DNA of 64,000 nucleotides. Origin: Dyadobacter sp. MSC1_007. Lineage in GTDB: Bacteria; Bacteroidota; Bacteroidia; Cytophagales; Spirosomataceae. The stretch covers positions 371,446-435,445 of the forward strand of contig NZ_JAMOZL010000008.1 of the NCBI RefSeq assembly GCF_023667495.1. Direction: 5' to 3'. The position numbers and the translations under genes were made by a program. Under the pieces are notes generated by a model, which saw only the letters and a program-made list of their open reading frames with translations, did no database searches and was not told the origin of the DNA. The first letter of the stretch is position 1. Each line of letters begins with the position of its first letter. Positions 26,201 through 35,262 of this stretch are shown here, one piece after another.

Positions 26201-26601
26201 ATTGTAACGCCGGTTTTCCAGGGCCTTTCGCGCCCGCCCACATTGGCCATCGCGGTCACGTCTTCGAACACCATCTTTCCCTTATTCAGGTAAAGCTTGT
26301 TCGCAACCATGTTCCCTGTGAAATACAGGTCATCCAGTCCGTCGCCGTTCAAGTCGCCCGCAGCCACTCCTCCGCCATTATAGAAGTATTCATACATCAA
26401 TACATTGGTATTCAGACCGTCTGTAAGTGTATTCGCAAAATCGACTTTAGTTTGTTCAGGTTTGAGAAGCTTGAACAACGGAGGGCCTTCATTTACTTCT
26501 TTTTTTTCTTCGGATTCAGAGGATTTTTTGCAACCGGAGAGAGCTAAGGTAGCGATCAGAACGATGAAACTTCCTGTTTTCCAGGACTTAATTAGCTTCA
26601 T
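23212..26601 (-). CDS. VCBS/FG-GAP repeat lipoprotein with ASPIC/UnbV domain
   Basis: Large surface lipoprotein, 1129 residues from the ATG at 26601, which gives a proper lipobox ending in Cys24. The body is a beta-propeller made of many Ca-binding FG-GAP/VCBS repeats (GDLNGDGLDDLY and similar DxNxDGxxD turns). One ASPIC/UnbV domain lies mid-chain (YRNGQKQYLEQMPTRGYQSS and HFGLG). It may bind or process a ligand captured by the SusCD pair upstream. A terminator hairpin lies between it and susD, so its expression may depend on read-through. The stop overlaps the next gene's start. Confidence 0.87.
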   Translation of the reverse strand: MKLIKSWKTGSFIVLIATLALSGCKKSSESEEKKEVNEGPPLFKLLKPEQTKVDFANTLTDGLNTNVLMYEYFYNGGGVAAGDLNGDGLDDLYFTGNMVANKLYLNKGKMVFEDVTAMANVGGRERPWKTGVTMADVNGDGKLDFYVCYSGSVSPESLKNQLFINKGNNAQGIPQFEELAEQYGLADPSNSTQVAFFDFDKDGDLDMFLLNHNPKSLPILDEASTADILKKDDPVTGVRFFRNDPQSGTPHFTDITKKAGIHSSPLTYGLGIGVADINQDGWQDMYISNDYSVPDFLYINNKNGTFTDILDSSIGHTSHSSMGNDIADFNNDGLPDIFTLDMLPEDNRRQKLLTGLDNYELFDFNVKMGFHHQYMRNMLQLNEGINKGAKNPVFSEIGQLSGVSNTDWSWASLFADYDNDGWKDLFITNGNLRDFTNMDFVKFMGDHLKRIEGQVKREDVLNLVNQMPSSNMKNYLFQNKKDLTFRNMADAWGLGEISNSGGAAYSDLDNDGDLDLIVNNINKPAFIYQNDSEKHLKNNYLKVKLEGEGHNTLGIGAKVTLYRNGQKQYLEQMPTRGYQSSVSPVLHFGLGNDATVDSLVVWWLSGKEEKVVNPKTNALLVLTEQKARKGKQANQPAQPIFTPTISPVAFKSPGIKTNDFKRQPLLINPISFSGPCLKKGDINGDGLEDVFVGGGSGEAAKLYIQQKSGAFTAKSVPAFEADKRSDDCDALFFDANGDGSQDLFVSSGGYANFMPEDPLLQSRLYLNDGKGNLTKSTHSLPVMLTSTSCVRAGDVNGDGKPDLFVGGRVVPGRYPEAPRSYILVNDGKGKFTDQTARFSPELERIGLVTDAAWTDLNGDKKTDLIVTGEWMPISVFINNNGKLENKTTDYFEKPYTGWWNKILLEDLNGDGKEDLVIGNMGLNTQCKASDSEPVEMVYKDFDDNGSIDPIMSFYIQGKSYPYVTRDELLDQMSIMRTRFQDYKSYADATVKEVFTAEELEGAKELKATYLKTAYFERSTNGKFVEKQLPLEVQVSPVYTITSLDYNSDGKKDLLLCGNVSKARLRFGKYDANYGILLQGDGKGKFQYVRQNKAGLALKGDVRSVMPIGNKLLFGINQQDIKAYQIGKVQ

Positions 26602-26629
26602 GACAGGAATGAAGATTAATACAGATAGA

Positions 26630-26668
26630 AAAAAGAAACTATGCCTTGTAAGCCAAGGCATAGTTTCT
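26630..26668 (-). terminator. Terminator/attenuator between susD and the VCBS gene
   Basis: A perfect 14-bp stem (arms 26634-26647 and 26655-26668) with a 7-base loop is followed, on the minus strand, by five U then CUAUCU. It sits in the 91-base gap after susD. It could reduce expression of the two downstream genes. Confidence 0.75.
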
Positions 26669-26692
26669 GTAAAATTAATCAATAAAATATTA

Positions 26693-28567
26693 CTATTTAT
26701 CGTAGCCTGGGTTTTGCACCAGCTTCGCATTACGGTTTATTTCGTCGCGGCTGAACGGACGGAAATACATCTTATCTACCCATTTACGGTTTTCGTGTGA
26801 CTTCTCTTCCACCGGGGTGTAAGTGTAGTCATACACCGTAGTATCGTAGTGGTAAGGCTCTTTCATCGATTTACCTGCTTTGAACTTGCCGAGTACGTTG
26901 ATGTACTGCAAGGGACGGCCCAAAGTTGTAGGGGCGATCATCCAGCGACGTGCGTCGTGGTAACGCTGTTCCTCATAAGCCATTTCAACGCGTTTTTCAT
27001 GACGGTAAGCATCTCTCAATGCAGTGCCTGAAACTTTCAATGCAGGCATACCGACACGGAAACGGATCTTGTTAAGCCACTCCAATGCAACCGCGTCCTG
27101 ACCTAGTTCGATGCTCGCTTCGATGTAGTTGAACACTACTTCGGTTACACGCATGAATGGCCATGGGATGTTCTGACGGTCAGTGTTGTCATACAATGCA
27201 GGGTTCGGATCGATAAACTTGCGCATGTAGTAACCGGTACGGCTTCCATTCCAGTCTTCAATGCTGCTGCTGCGGGTATCGAGTCCTTTGCGGTTGATCA
27301 ATGTACCTTTGTCGTCCAAAAGGTCATAAGCACCTGTCTGGATTTGGTTTGCTGGATCTTTCGCATCCGAAGGACGAGGCTTCCAGGGCGCTCCATCATA
27401 CATTACAGTCGCGTAGAAACGTGGGTCGCGGTTCGTGTAAGGACTGGCTTTGTGAGTAGGATTAGTCCATGCGAATGGTGTTCCGTCCATCATTTCATAA
27501 TCATCAACCAGTGTTCCGATCGGCGTGTTGCCAGCCCAGTTGTGGTAGCCATTAGGTCCGTTGTTCAAACCTGTCTGACGTGCACCTTCATTTTGGCTAG
27601 GTGTAAAATAACGTCCGAAAATGATCTCGTTCGCCGAAGCATCCAGCGTCTTATCGGCGCTGGCGCCGGCCATTGCGACAGAAATGTAGTTGATCTTGCC
27701 TTGCTCGGCAGTTACCGGCGCGGTTAAGTTCAGCTTATATCCACTTCCAACGACATCCAATGCTGCTTTCGCGGCAGTTTGTGCTGCTTGCCAGCGCGCC
27801 TTACGGTCGCCACTCACATAACCCAAAAACTCAGGGTTCGGGAATGCAGCGATTACGGTCGATTTGGTTTTTGCAGTTGGAATATCATATAGGTCGCTTG
27901 CAGCGTACAACAAAATCCGCGATTTCAATGCCAATGCGGCAGCTTTGGTAGCACGGCCTTTTGCCAATGTTTTACCATCGAGCAGGAGGGCTGCGCTATC
28001 TGCGTCGCTTACGATCTGTTTTACACATTCATCGAAAGTATTGCGGGGAACAGAATAGTCTTCGTTCAACGCATATACTTTTTTGATAATTGGTACACCG
28101 CCGTAGTAACGCACGAGTTGCTGATAATAATAAGCACGCATATAGTATGCTTCGCCTTTTAAGCGTGCCTTCAGCGTTTCGTCGGTGAAAGTTGCTGTCG
28201 CCAGGTTGGTGATGGCAAGATTCGATGCACGGATGTACTGGTACATCTGGCTCCATCCGTAGGTATTATCCACCCACCCAAGGTTAGAAGGGCTTAAACT
28301 GCCTTCGGTCACCGTGTTGATGTTACGACCGGTGTGGGTAAATACAGCTTCGTCGGTTAGTGACGCGAGCATTTGCTCGCTGAAACCTCCCTGTTGCAAA
28401 CCAGCATAAATACCGGTCACAAAACCTTCCGCCAATGCTCCGTCTTTCCATGCTTCTTCGCTCGGAATCTCCGTAGGCGGTGTTACATCCAGAAAATCGG
28501 TATCGCATGAGGAAAGCCCTCCGCCCAGCAGGGCAATTAGCAATAGACTTTTATATCTCAATTTCAT
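26693..28567 (-). CDS. susD: SusD/RagB-family substrate-binding lipoprotein
   Basis: This 624-residue surface lipoprotein has a lipobox ending in Cys21 and the SusD N-terminal pattern FLDVTPPTEIPSEEAW, TPR-like helices (KGEAYYMRAYYYQQLVRYYGGVPI) and a C-terminal EEQRYHDARRWM and RDEINRNAKLVQNPGY close, all typical. It forms the lid over the SusC barrel. It sits 12 bases after susC and is the second gene of the operon. Glycan or other ligand specificity cannot be deduced. Confidence 0.93.
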   Translation of the reverse strand: MKLRYKSLLLIALLGGGLSSCDTDFLDVTPPTEIPSEEAWKDGALAEGFVTGIYAGLQQGGFSEQMLASLTDEAVFTHTGRNINTVTEGSLSPSNLGWVDNTYGWSQMYQYIRASNLAITNLATATFTDETLKARLKGEAYYMRAYYYQQLVRYYGGVPIIKKVYALNEDYSVPRNTFDECVKQIVSDADSAALLLDGKTLAKGRATKAAALALKSRILLYAASDLYDIPTAKTKSTVIAAFPNPEFLGYVSGDRKARWQAAQTAAKAALDVVGSGYKLNLTAPVTAEQGKINYISVAMAGASADKTLDASANEIIFGRYFTPSQNEGARQTGLNNGPNGYHNWAGNTPIGTLVDDYEMMDGTPFAWTNPTHKASPYTNRDPRFYATVMYDGAPWKPRPSDAKDPANQIQTGAYDLLDDKGTLINRKGLDTRSSSIEDWNGSRTGYYMRKFIDPNPALYDNTDRQNIPWPFMRVTEVVFNYIEASIELGQDAVALEWLNKIRFRVGMPALKVSGTALRDAYRHEKRVEMAYEEQRYHDARRWMIAPTTLGRPLQYINVLGKFKAGKSMKEPYHYDTTVYDYTYTPVEEKSHENRKWVDKMYFRPFSRDEINRNAKLVQNPGYDK

Positions 28568-28579
28568 ATTTCTTATTCG

Positions 28580-31500
28580 TTAAAATGCTAGACGTACACC
28601 TGCGCTGACAACTCTTGACTGCGGATAGTACTGCCCGCTGTTCGTAGTTGCTTCCGGATCCCACACCTTGATCTTGTCGAAAGTAAGGAGGTTCAAGCCA
28701 TTCACATAGACTCTCAGATTGCTCAAACCGATTTTTGAACCGATTTCTGATGGCAGGTTATACCCAAGTTCGACGTTTTTCAAACGCAGGTAGTTGTTGC
28801 TTTTCAGGAAGTAGTTGTTGATACCAGCCTGACCTGTGTTAGTATAGTAACGGTTGTTACGGTTGGTCAAACGTGGGTATTGATCGGTTGGATTGTCGAT
28901 AGTCCAGCGGTGGTCGTAGTCATATTTCAGATAGTTGCCAATGTCGCCGGATTCTGTCAAACCTACGATTTGTAGCCCTCCAAGCGTTCCCTGGAACAAC
29001 ATCGACAGATCGAACTGCTTGTATCCGAGGTTAACCGAAGCACCACCTGTGAACCATGGACGTTGTACCTTTTCAGAACGGATACGGTCATCGCCATTGA
29101 TCTTGTTATCACCATTGACATCCTTGAACTTCATGTCACCAGGACGCAGGTTACCTGTGATCGGGCTGTAATCGATTTTGTTGGCATCGATTTCCTGTTG
29201 ACTTTTGAATGCTCCGTCAAACTGATACACCAGGAACGACTGATAAGGCATTCCGGTAGTTCTCTGATAAGAAGGTGCACCCGGAGTTTCGTCCCAGTAA
29301 GTGATTTTGTTTTTAGCATAACCACCATTCACGCTCACAGAATACGTGAAGTCGCCAGCATTTCCGTCATAGCTAACTTTGAATTCCCATCCTTTGTTTT
29401 GCAGCTTACCAAGGTTTTGAGGTGGAAGCTTACCATCGATACCGGCAGAAGAAGGCGTTGAACCCGCTTTCGGGATCAGAATTTTCGAACGGTTGTTTAT
29501 AAAGTAGTCGAATTCGAATGCCAGTTTGTCGTTCAACAACGTTCCTTCGATACCGAAGTTGGAGTTGTTCGCAACCTCCCAGGTAAAGTTCGGGTTGGCA
29601 ACACGGGTTTCGAGCAATGTTTTGGCCACCTGATCATTGATGATGTAGCTACCAAAGCCCATTGTCGACAGATACTGGTATTCAGCCAAAGTTTCTGTTC
29701 CAAGGAAGTAAGGTTCAGCACCCATTTGTCCCCATGAACCGCGCAGTTTAACATTGTTCACGTAGCGGGAAATGCTGTTTTTCCAGAAGCCTTCTTCCGA
29801 GATACGCCATCCGGCAGATACACCCGGGAAGAAACCGAAGCGGCCTTCTTTCGGGAATACATACGAACCATCCACACGCCACAGGAACTCAGCCAGGTAT
29901 TTCTCCTTGAAGTTGTATCCCGCACGACCGAAGTAGCTCAAACGGGCTCTCCTGAACAAATCGAAGTTGTTCATATCCTGTTCAGCAGTACCACCCGCGA
30001 AAAGCTGGTCAACCACATCCGAGATATAGTAACGGCGGAATGCGAAAAATCCATCTGCATCCACTTTTTCGCGCTGGATACCGGCCATTACGTTGAAGTT
30101 ATGACCATCGATCGATTTTTCGTAGGAAGCCTGGCCAGTCAACTGGATAGACAATTCCTGTGAAGAACTTTCTCTCAGACGGGGATCTTTGAATGTCGAA
30201 CGAACGGTTCCTGTCAGGAATGGCGTCTTGCCATCAGCTTCGTAGGTCTTCTTATCCCAGAAATACAATGTCCAAGGTGTTTCGAAGTTTTTCTGACGAC
30301 GCATTTGTTTGTCAATCGCAGCCATTGTATTGATTTTCAAACCTGGTACGCCGGGGATTTGGATTTCCAGACCGCCATTGGTTTGAACATAGTCTCTCTT
30401 ATCGTTATTGTAACCTGTTGTATTGGTTGTAATAACCGCCGGATTTTGTCCATTCTCGATATCGGGACCTGGACGGCCGTCTGGCCAGATTGCAATTTCA
30501 GTTGGCTTACCACGCATCAGCATCCGGAAAATCGCACCAGCACTGTTACCACCGCTGGGGAAGTGACGGAATTCTTCACGCATTGTAATGCCCAGGTTAG
30601 CAGTCACATATTTATTGATCTTCGTATCCAGGTTGACACGCATATCATATTGTTTGTAACCTGTTGCGGAGTTCACATAGTAGCCATCCTGGTTGATGTG
30701 GCCGATGGAAGCAAGGTATTTGATGTTCTCGCTACCCCCTGTCAATTGCAGATTGTGGCGTTGTTGGGGAGCCCATTTCCGGATCACCGAGCCATACCAG
30801 TCCGTATTCGGGTGCAGGAACGGATCGGAGCCATCACGGAACTTCTTCATATCGTCCGGATTGAAAACTGCATTGATCACGTTTCCGTTATCGACCCTTT
30901 TATAAGAACCGTTGGTGTTAAAGCCTTGCAATGCGCCTTGCCATTCACCAACCGGAAGGTTGTCGTAGATCTGCAATTCATTACGGATGGTTGCATATTC
31001 AGCTGCATTCGACATTTCAGGTGTCCGGGTAGGTTGCGATACACCCAGGTTCATGTCGTAAGAAATCTGTGGTTTACCCGACTTACCACGCTTGGTAGTA
31101 ATGAGGATTACCCCGTTACCCGCACGCGAACCGTAAATCGCAGCCGCAGCATCTTTCAGTACCGAAATACTTTCGATATCGGCAGGGTTGATACGGTCAA
31201 GACCACCGGAACGGTTAGGAACACCATCCACAACGATCAGTGCATTGCTGTTACCCAGGGAGTTGGTACCGCGGATACGGATCGCTGAGCCGTCATAACC
31301 TGGCTCACCGCTGGATTGTACAGCCGAAATACCTGGCAAACGTCCGCCAAGTGTATTAGATAAGTTAGCTGCCGGTGCTTTTTGCAGCTCGGTTCCTTTT
31401 ACAGCCGTCACCGAACCGGTCAGGGTTGCCTTTTTGGCAGTACCATAACCAACCACAACCACTTCTTCCAATGCTTTGGTATCAGCGATCAAAGTCACGT

Positions 31501-31798
31501 CGACGATACTTTTGCCACCGACGGGAACCTCCTGCGTGAGGTATCCGATAAAAGAGAATACGAGTGTACTGTTTTTTTCAGCGGTGACTGTATAAAGCCC
31601 CTCGTTGTCAGTAACCGTACCAGAGGTTGTTCCCTTCACGACAACGCTCACCCCAGGTAAAGCTTGTCCTTGTTCGTCCTTGATCTTACCCTTGATGCTG
31701 TTTTGGGCGAATGCACCCACGACCGTCACCAGGGCCAGACAAAGAGAAAAAACACTTCGTGATACAGCACGAGGCGTCCATCCAGTAGAAAATCTCAT
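28580..31798 (-). CDS. susC: SusC/RagA-family TonB-linked outer-membrane protein
   Basis: This 1072-residue TonB-dependent transporter has a signal peptide (cleavage near GAFAQ), a CarboxypepD_reg-like domain (IKGKIKDEQGQALPGVSVVV), the SusC-type TonB box and plug start (ALEEVVVVGYGTAKK, VTAVKGTEL), the RIRGTNSLGNSNALIVVDG plug signature, and a barrel ending in F (VSAGVRLAF). It has no STN domain, so regulation by FecR-type signalling is not expected. It is the first gene of an operon with susD, the VCBS protein and a haloperoxidase. Confidence 0.94.
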   Translation of the reverse strand: MRFSTGWTPRAVSRSVFSLCLALVTVVGAFAQNSIKGKIKDEQGQALPGVSVVVKGTTSGTVTDNEGLYTVTAEKNSTLVFSFIGYLTQEVPVGGKSIVDVTLIADTKALEEVVVVGYGTAKKATLTGSVTAVKGTELQKAPAANLSNTLGGRLPGISAVQSSGEPGYDGSAIRIRGTNSLGNSNALIVVDGVPNRSGGLDRINPADIESISVLKDAAAAIYGSRAGNGVILITTKRGKSGKPQISYDMNLGVSQPTRTPEMSNAAEYATIRNELQIYDNLPVGEWQGALQGFNTNGSYKRVDNGNVINAVFNPDDMKKFRDGSDPFLHPNTDWYGSVIRKWAPQQRHNLQLTGGSENIKYLASIGHINQDGYYVNSATGYKQYDMRVNLDTKINKYVTANLGITMREEFRHFPSGGNSAGAIFRMLMRGKPTEIAIWPDGRPGPDIENGQNPAVITTNTTGYNNDKRDYVQTNGGLEIQIPGVPGLKINTMAAIDKQMRRQKNFETPWTLYFWDKKTYEADGKTPFLTGTVRSTFKDPRLRESSSQELSIQLTGQASYEKSIDGHNFNVMAGIQREKVDADGFFAFRRYYISDVVDQLFAGGTAEQDMNNFDLFRRARLSYFGRAGYNFKEKYLAEFLWRVDGSYVFPKEGRFGFFPGVSAGWRISEEGFWKNSISRYVNNVKLRGSWGQMGAEPYFLGTETLAEYQYLSTMGFGSYIINDQVAKTLLETRVANPNFTWEVANNSNFGIEGTLLNDKLAFEFDYFINNRSKILIPKAGSTPSSAGIDGKLPPQNLGKLQNKGWEFKVSYDGNAGDFTYSVSVNGGYAKNKITYWDETPGAPSYQRTTGMPYQSFLVYQFDGAFKSQQEIDANKIDYSPITGNLRPGDMKFKDVNGDNKINGDDRIRSEKVQRPWFTGGASVNLGYKQFDLSMLFQGTLGGLQIVGLTESGDIGNYLKYDYDHRWTIDNPTDQYPRLTNRNNRYYTNTGQAGINNYFLKSNNYLRLKNVELGYNLPSEIGSKIGLSNLRVYVNGLNLLTFDKIKVWDPEATTNSGQYYPQSRVVSAGVRLAF

Positions 31799-32310
31799 AG
31801 ATTAAAAGTTAGATTAAAATAGTAAGTAGTAAAGATGTTTGCTTAACCGTATAAGCACGGAACGTAGACTCAGACATTGATTTCCATTCCGAAAATCAGC
31901 CGTGGCGGATTAGTTTGAATTGTAGCTAGGAGAATTTTTTACATAAAATCGAGGATACAGTTAGAGTGAGCAATTTCAACCGATGAGTCTAGGATTATCA
32001 AAGCTGTGTACTTCTAACACAATTACATTCGTATACTCCATGAGTTTGTAAAATAAGTACCAACCTGCCAGAAATACTCGTTTGATTGTACAAAAAGATA
32101 TCAATTTTTTAACAAAAAAAAGACTTCCCGTTTAAAGAATATGCATTCTTAAAAAATAACAATAAATAATAGGTTATTAGAAAGAAAACGCACTTTTAGT
32201 GATATATAAGTTACATTAAATCACAGTTTTATACAGAATTGCCCTGGAATTCCTAAATCTTGCTATATTCGTTGATGTATTTCAGTTACAATCTTTCCGT
32301 TGCCGTTATA
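31799..32310. other. 512-base intergenic region between divergent susC and haloperoxidase genes
   Basis: This is A/T-rich sequence with no ORF of note and no clear hairpin. On the plus strand TATATTCG (32264-32271) is one mismatch from the TAnnTTTG box, about 40 bases before the ATG at 32311. No equally good minus-strand box was found for susC. It probably holds both promoters. Confidence 0.5.
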
Positions 32311-33660
32311 ATGAAGTTCCGTTTACTCTCCCTGCTGTTTATCCCGTTGCTATATGGCTGTAAAAAAGAAGCGCTGCCAGTTGAATACAATGCACGGGCT
32401 TCGGACCCAAAACTTTTTCATGAAACAGCTACTCAGCTGACAGAAGTCATCATCCACGATATCTTCAAGCCGCCGGTTGCAAGCCGGATATATGGTTACT
32501 CGTTTCTGGCGGCGTACGAGGCATTAGTGCCTGGATATTCTGATTACCAGTCGCTTGGCGGACAACTCGTTGGCTTTAAACCGACACCTAAGCCCGATAG
32601 CGGCCTCGCCTACTGCTTTCCTCTCGCGAGCATCAAAGCATTCACGGTGGTTGGCCGGACGTTGACGTTCTCGGGCAAAATGTGGGACACCTATGAAGAA
32701 GACCTGTTCAAAAAATACCAAGAAATGGGTATCCCCGAGGAAGTATATGAACGTTCCATCGCATACGGTGATACCATTGCCAAACATATCATGGCATATT
32801 CAGCCAAAGACCACTATAAAGAGATACGCGGTTATCGCTATACGGTGACCAATAAACCTGGCACGTGGGTACCTACGCCCCCGGCTTACGCGGATGCGTG
32901 CGAACCCATGTGGAATACGGTCAGGACTTTTGCGCTGGATTCGGTTACCCAGTTTCCCTGTCCTGCTCCCGCTAGCTATGACCTCGACAAGGACAGCAAG
33001 TTCATGAAGCTTGCAATGGAGGTTTATAACATCGGAAACGGCCTTACAGAAGAGCAGAAGGCTACTGCTTATTTTTGGGACGACAATGCTTTTGTAACCA
33101 ATGTGGTAGGTCATGCCATGTTCGCAAACAAGAAGATGACCCCGGCAGGGCATTGGCTGGCGATCATCAGAACAGTAACTACCGATAAAAAACTCGATCT
33201 TATGCAAGCCACCGAGGCTTACACATTGGGTGCGCTATCCATTTATGATGCATTTATAGCCTGCTGGGACGTGAAATTCAAGAGTGTGCGGATACGTCCC
33301 GAAACCGTGATCAATAACAACTGGGATCCTAACTGGCGTCCATTCCTGGAAACCCCGGCGTTCCCCGAATATGTGAGCGGGCATAGCGCCATCTCAGCGG
33401 CTTGTGGCACAGTGCTCACCAACCTGATCGGCAGTAACGTCGCATTCACGGACACGACCGAAAAGAAATACGGGCATGGCGTCAAGTCCTTCAAATCATT
33501 TGAAGAAGCTTACTGGGACGCCTCCATTAGCCGCGTTTACGGCGGTATCCATTATCGCGATGGTGTGGAAGAAGGGACCCACCTCGGACAGAAAGTGGGT
33601 GAAAACATCTGGCGTAAAGCTGTTACGCGTAAAAACAGGAATGTTTTAGCTAAAAACTAA
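32311..33660 (+). CDS. Vanadium-dependent haloperoxidase/PAP2-family lipoprotein (paralogue 2)
   Basis: This 449-residue predicted lipoprotein starts from the ATG at 32311 (lipobox YGC, Cys17); an upstream ATG at 32260 lacks a leader. It carries the same triad as the paralogue at 21897-23228: Lys322-x6-Arg329-Pro330, SGH with His358, and SRVYGGIH with Arg408 and His414. It is divergent from susC and shares its intergenic region. Strong similarity along the C-terminal 150 residues indicates duplication. The gene ends by overlapping nadB by four bases (convergent). Confidence 0.85.
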   Translation: MKFRLLSLLFIPLLYGCKKEALPVEYNARASDPKLFHETATQLTEVIIHDIFKPPVASRIYGYSFLAAYEALVPGYSDYQSLGGQLVGFKPTPKPDSGLAYCFPLASIKAFTVVGRTLTFSGKMWDTYEEDLFKKYQEMGIPEEVYERSIAYGDTIAKHIMAYSAKDHYKEIRGYRYTVTNKPGTWVPTPPAYADACEPMWNTVRTFALDSVTQFPCPAPASYDLDKDSKFMKLAMEVYNIGNGLTEEQKATAYFWDDNAFVTNVVGHAMFANKKMTPAGHWLAIIRTVTTDKKLDLMQATEAYTLGALSIYDAFIACWDVKFKSVRIRPETVINNNWDPNWRPFLETPAFPEYVSGHSAISAACGTVLTNLIGSNVAFTDTTEKKYGHGVKSFKSFEEAYWDASISRVYGGIHYRDGVEEGTHLGQKVGENIWRKAVTRKNRNVLAKN

Positions 33661-35231
33661 ACATGATCGGCATTGTAATGCAGCCCGATGTTCTCGCGTC
33701 GGGCCATTGCCATCTTGATAATCAGATAGGACACTGAGATCATATTCCGGAGCTCACAAATAGCCACCGAAACTTTCGATTCACGATAAAGCTCCTCGTG
33801 CTCCTGATGCAGCAATTCCAGACGGTCGTAGGCGCGTTTCATACGGCGATTGGTACGGACAATGCCTACATAGTTAGACATAATGCTGTTCAGTTCTCTC
33901 GTCATCTCGGTAACCAGTACCTGTTCCTCCGGGTGAGTCGTTCCCGAATCGTCCCATTCGGGGATATTATCGGGGACAATGGCATGTTCAAATGCCGCCA
34001 CAGTGCTTTCATAAGCCCTATGCCCGAATACCACCGCTTCAAGCAATGAATTGGAAGCCAGCCGGTTGGAGCCATGCAGGCCGGTGCAGGCACATTCGCC
34101 TACGGCATAAAGAAAATCGATATTGGTTTTGCCCCACTCATTCACACGCACACCTCCGCACATATAATGTTGCGCGGGCACGACCGGTATCATGTCCTTC
34201 CGGATATCCACGCCCTGTTTAAGGCAATACTCGGTAATATTTGGAAAATGCTCGACGAATTTGTCGTAATCACAATGGCGAACGTCCAGGTAGACGTGGT
34301 CGACGCCATTTTTCTTCATTTCTGAGTCAATGGCGCGGGCAACGATGTCCCTTGGCGCGAGCGAAAGACGGCTATCATAATTCTCCATGAAAGTGCTTCC
34401 ATCGGCACGTTTCAGGATGCCGCCGAAGCCTCTTACCGCTTCCGAAATCAGGAATGAGGGTTTCTGGCCTGGCTGGTAAAAGCTTGTCGGGTGGAACTGG
34501 ATAAACTCCATGTTATCGCAGATCCCTTTTGCCCGGTAAGCCATCGCTATACCGTCACCGGTAGCGATCGTGGGATTGGTTGTGCTTTGGTAAATATTTC
34601 CGATCCCGCCGGTTGCAAGCATGGTTGTTCTTGCCAAAAACTTCTCCACTTCGCCGGTCCGCCTGTTCAGCACATATGCGCCGAAGCATTTGATATCTTC
34701 CTGATAACGATAGACCGTTTCGCCCAAATGATGCTGGGTGATCAGTTCAACTGCATAATAGTGCGTAAATACCTGTATGCATTTATGGCGGTTGACCTCT
34801 TCGAGCAATGCCCGCTCGATCTCAGCGCCGGTAATATCTTTGAAATGCAGGATCCGGTGATCCGAATGCCCGCCTTCTTTGGCAAGGTCGTACTCCCCTC
34901 CTTTTTCTTTATCAAATCGGGTGCCGTAATCGATTAGCTCCTGGATGCGTTCCGGAGCCTCGCGCACGACAATCTCGACAATATTCCTTTTGTTGACCTC
35001 ATCCCCCGCATCCATCGTGTCCTGAATGTGCTTTTCGAATGAATCGGATTCAGCCCATACCACCGCTATTCCGCCCTGCGCATACTTGGTGTTGGTTTCG
35101 TCTGCCTGCACTTTGGTGATGACGGCAATAGAAACCTCCTGCTTTTGAGCGTCGAAATGTCGGGCTAGCTTGGCAGCGTAGCTAAGTCCGGCTATTCCCG
35201 AACCGATAATCAGAAAATCAAACTGGGGCAT
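33657..35231 (-). CDS. nadB: L-aspartate oxidase
   Basis: FAD enzyme of 524 residues, first step of de novo NAD synthesis: L-aspartate to iminoaspartate. The N-terminal dinucleotide motif IGSGIAGLSYAAKLA, then TKYAQGGIAVVW and TMLATGGIGNIY, HPTSF and RGFGG segments, and the C-terminal helical domain are typical of NadB. It follows nadA by 31 bases, so the two form an operon; iminoaspartate is passed to NadA. Confidence 0.95.
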   Translation of the reverse strand: MPQFDFLIIGSGIAGLSYAAKLARHFDAQKQEVSIAVITKVQADETNTKYAQGGIAVVWAESDSFEKHIQDTMDAGDEVNKRNIVEIVVREAPERIQELIDYGTRFDKEKGGEYDLAKEGGHSDHRILHFKDITGAEIERALLEEVNRHKCIQVFTHYYAVELITQHHLGETVYRYQEDIKCFGAYVLNRRTGEVEKFLARTTMLATGGIGNIYQSTTNPTIATGDGIAMAYRAKGICDNMEFIQFHPTSFYQPGQKPSFLISEAVRGFGGILKRADGSTFMENYDSRLSLAPRDIVARAIDSEMKKNGVDHVYLDVRHCDYDKFVEHFPNITEYCLKQGVDIRKDMIPVVPAQHYMCGGVRVNEWGKTNIDFLYAVGECACTGLHGSNRLASNSLLEAVVFGHRAYESTVAAFEHAIVPDNIPEWDDSGTTHPEEQVLVTEMTRELNSIMSNYVGIVRTNRRMKRAYDRLELLHQEHEELYRESKVSVAICELRNMISVSYLIIKMAMARRENIGLHYNADHV

Positions 35232-35262
35232 ACAATCTGGAAAATGTTAAGATCTATGGGTG

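Noticed and set aside
26602..26730. Longer start for the VCBS lipoprotein
   Set aside because: It would extend into susD and bury the lipobox; the ATG at 26601 places the leader correctly.
30305..31288. 327-codon open frame antisense to susC
   Set aside because: It lies fully inside a strongly supported susC gene, has no leader or known motif, and such antisense frames are common in high-GC coding regions.
31799..32310. Searched for a TAnnTTTG promoter for susC on the minus strand
   Set aside because: No exact match was found; claiming a promoter would be a guess.
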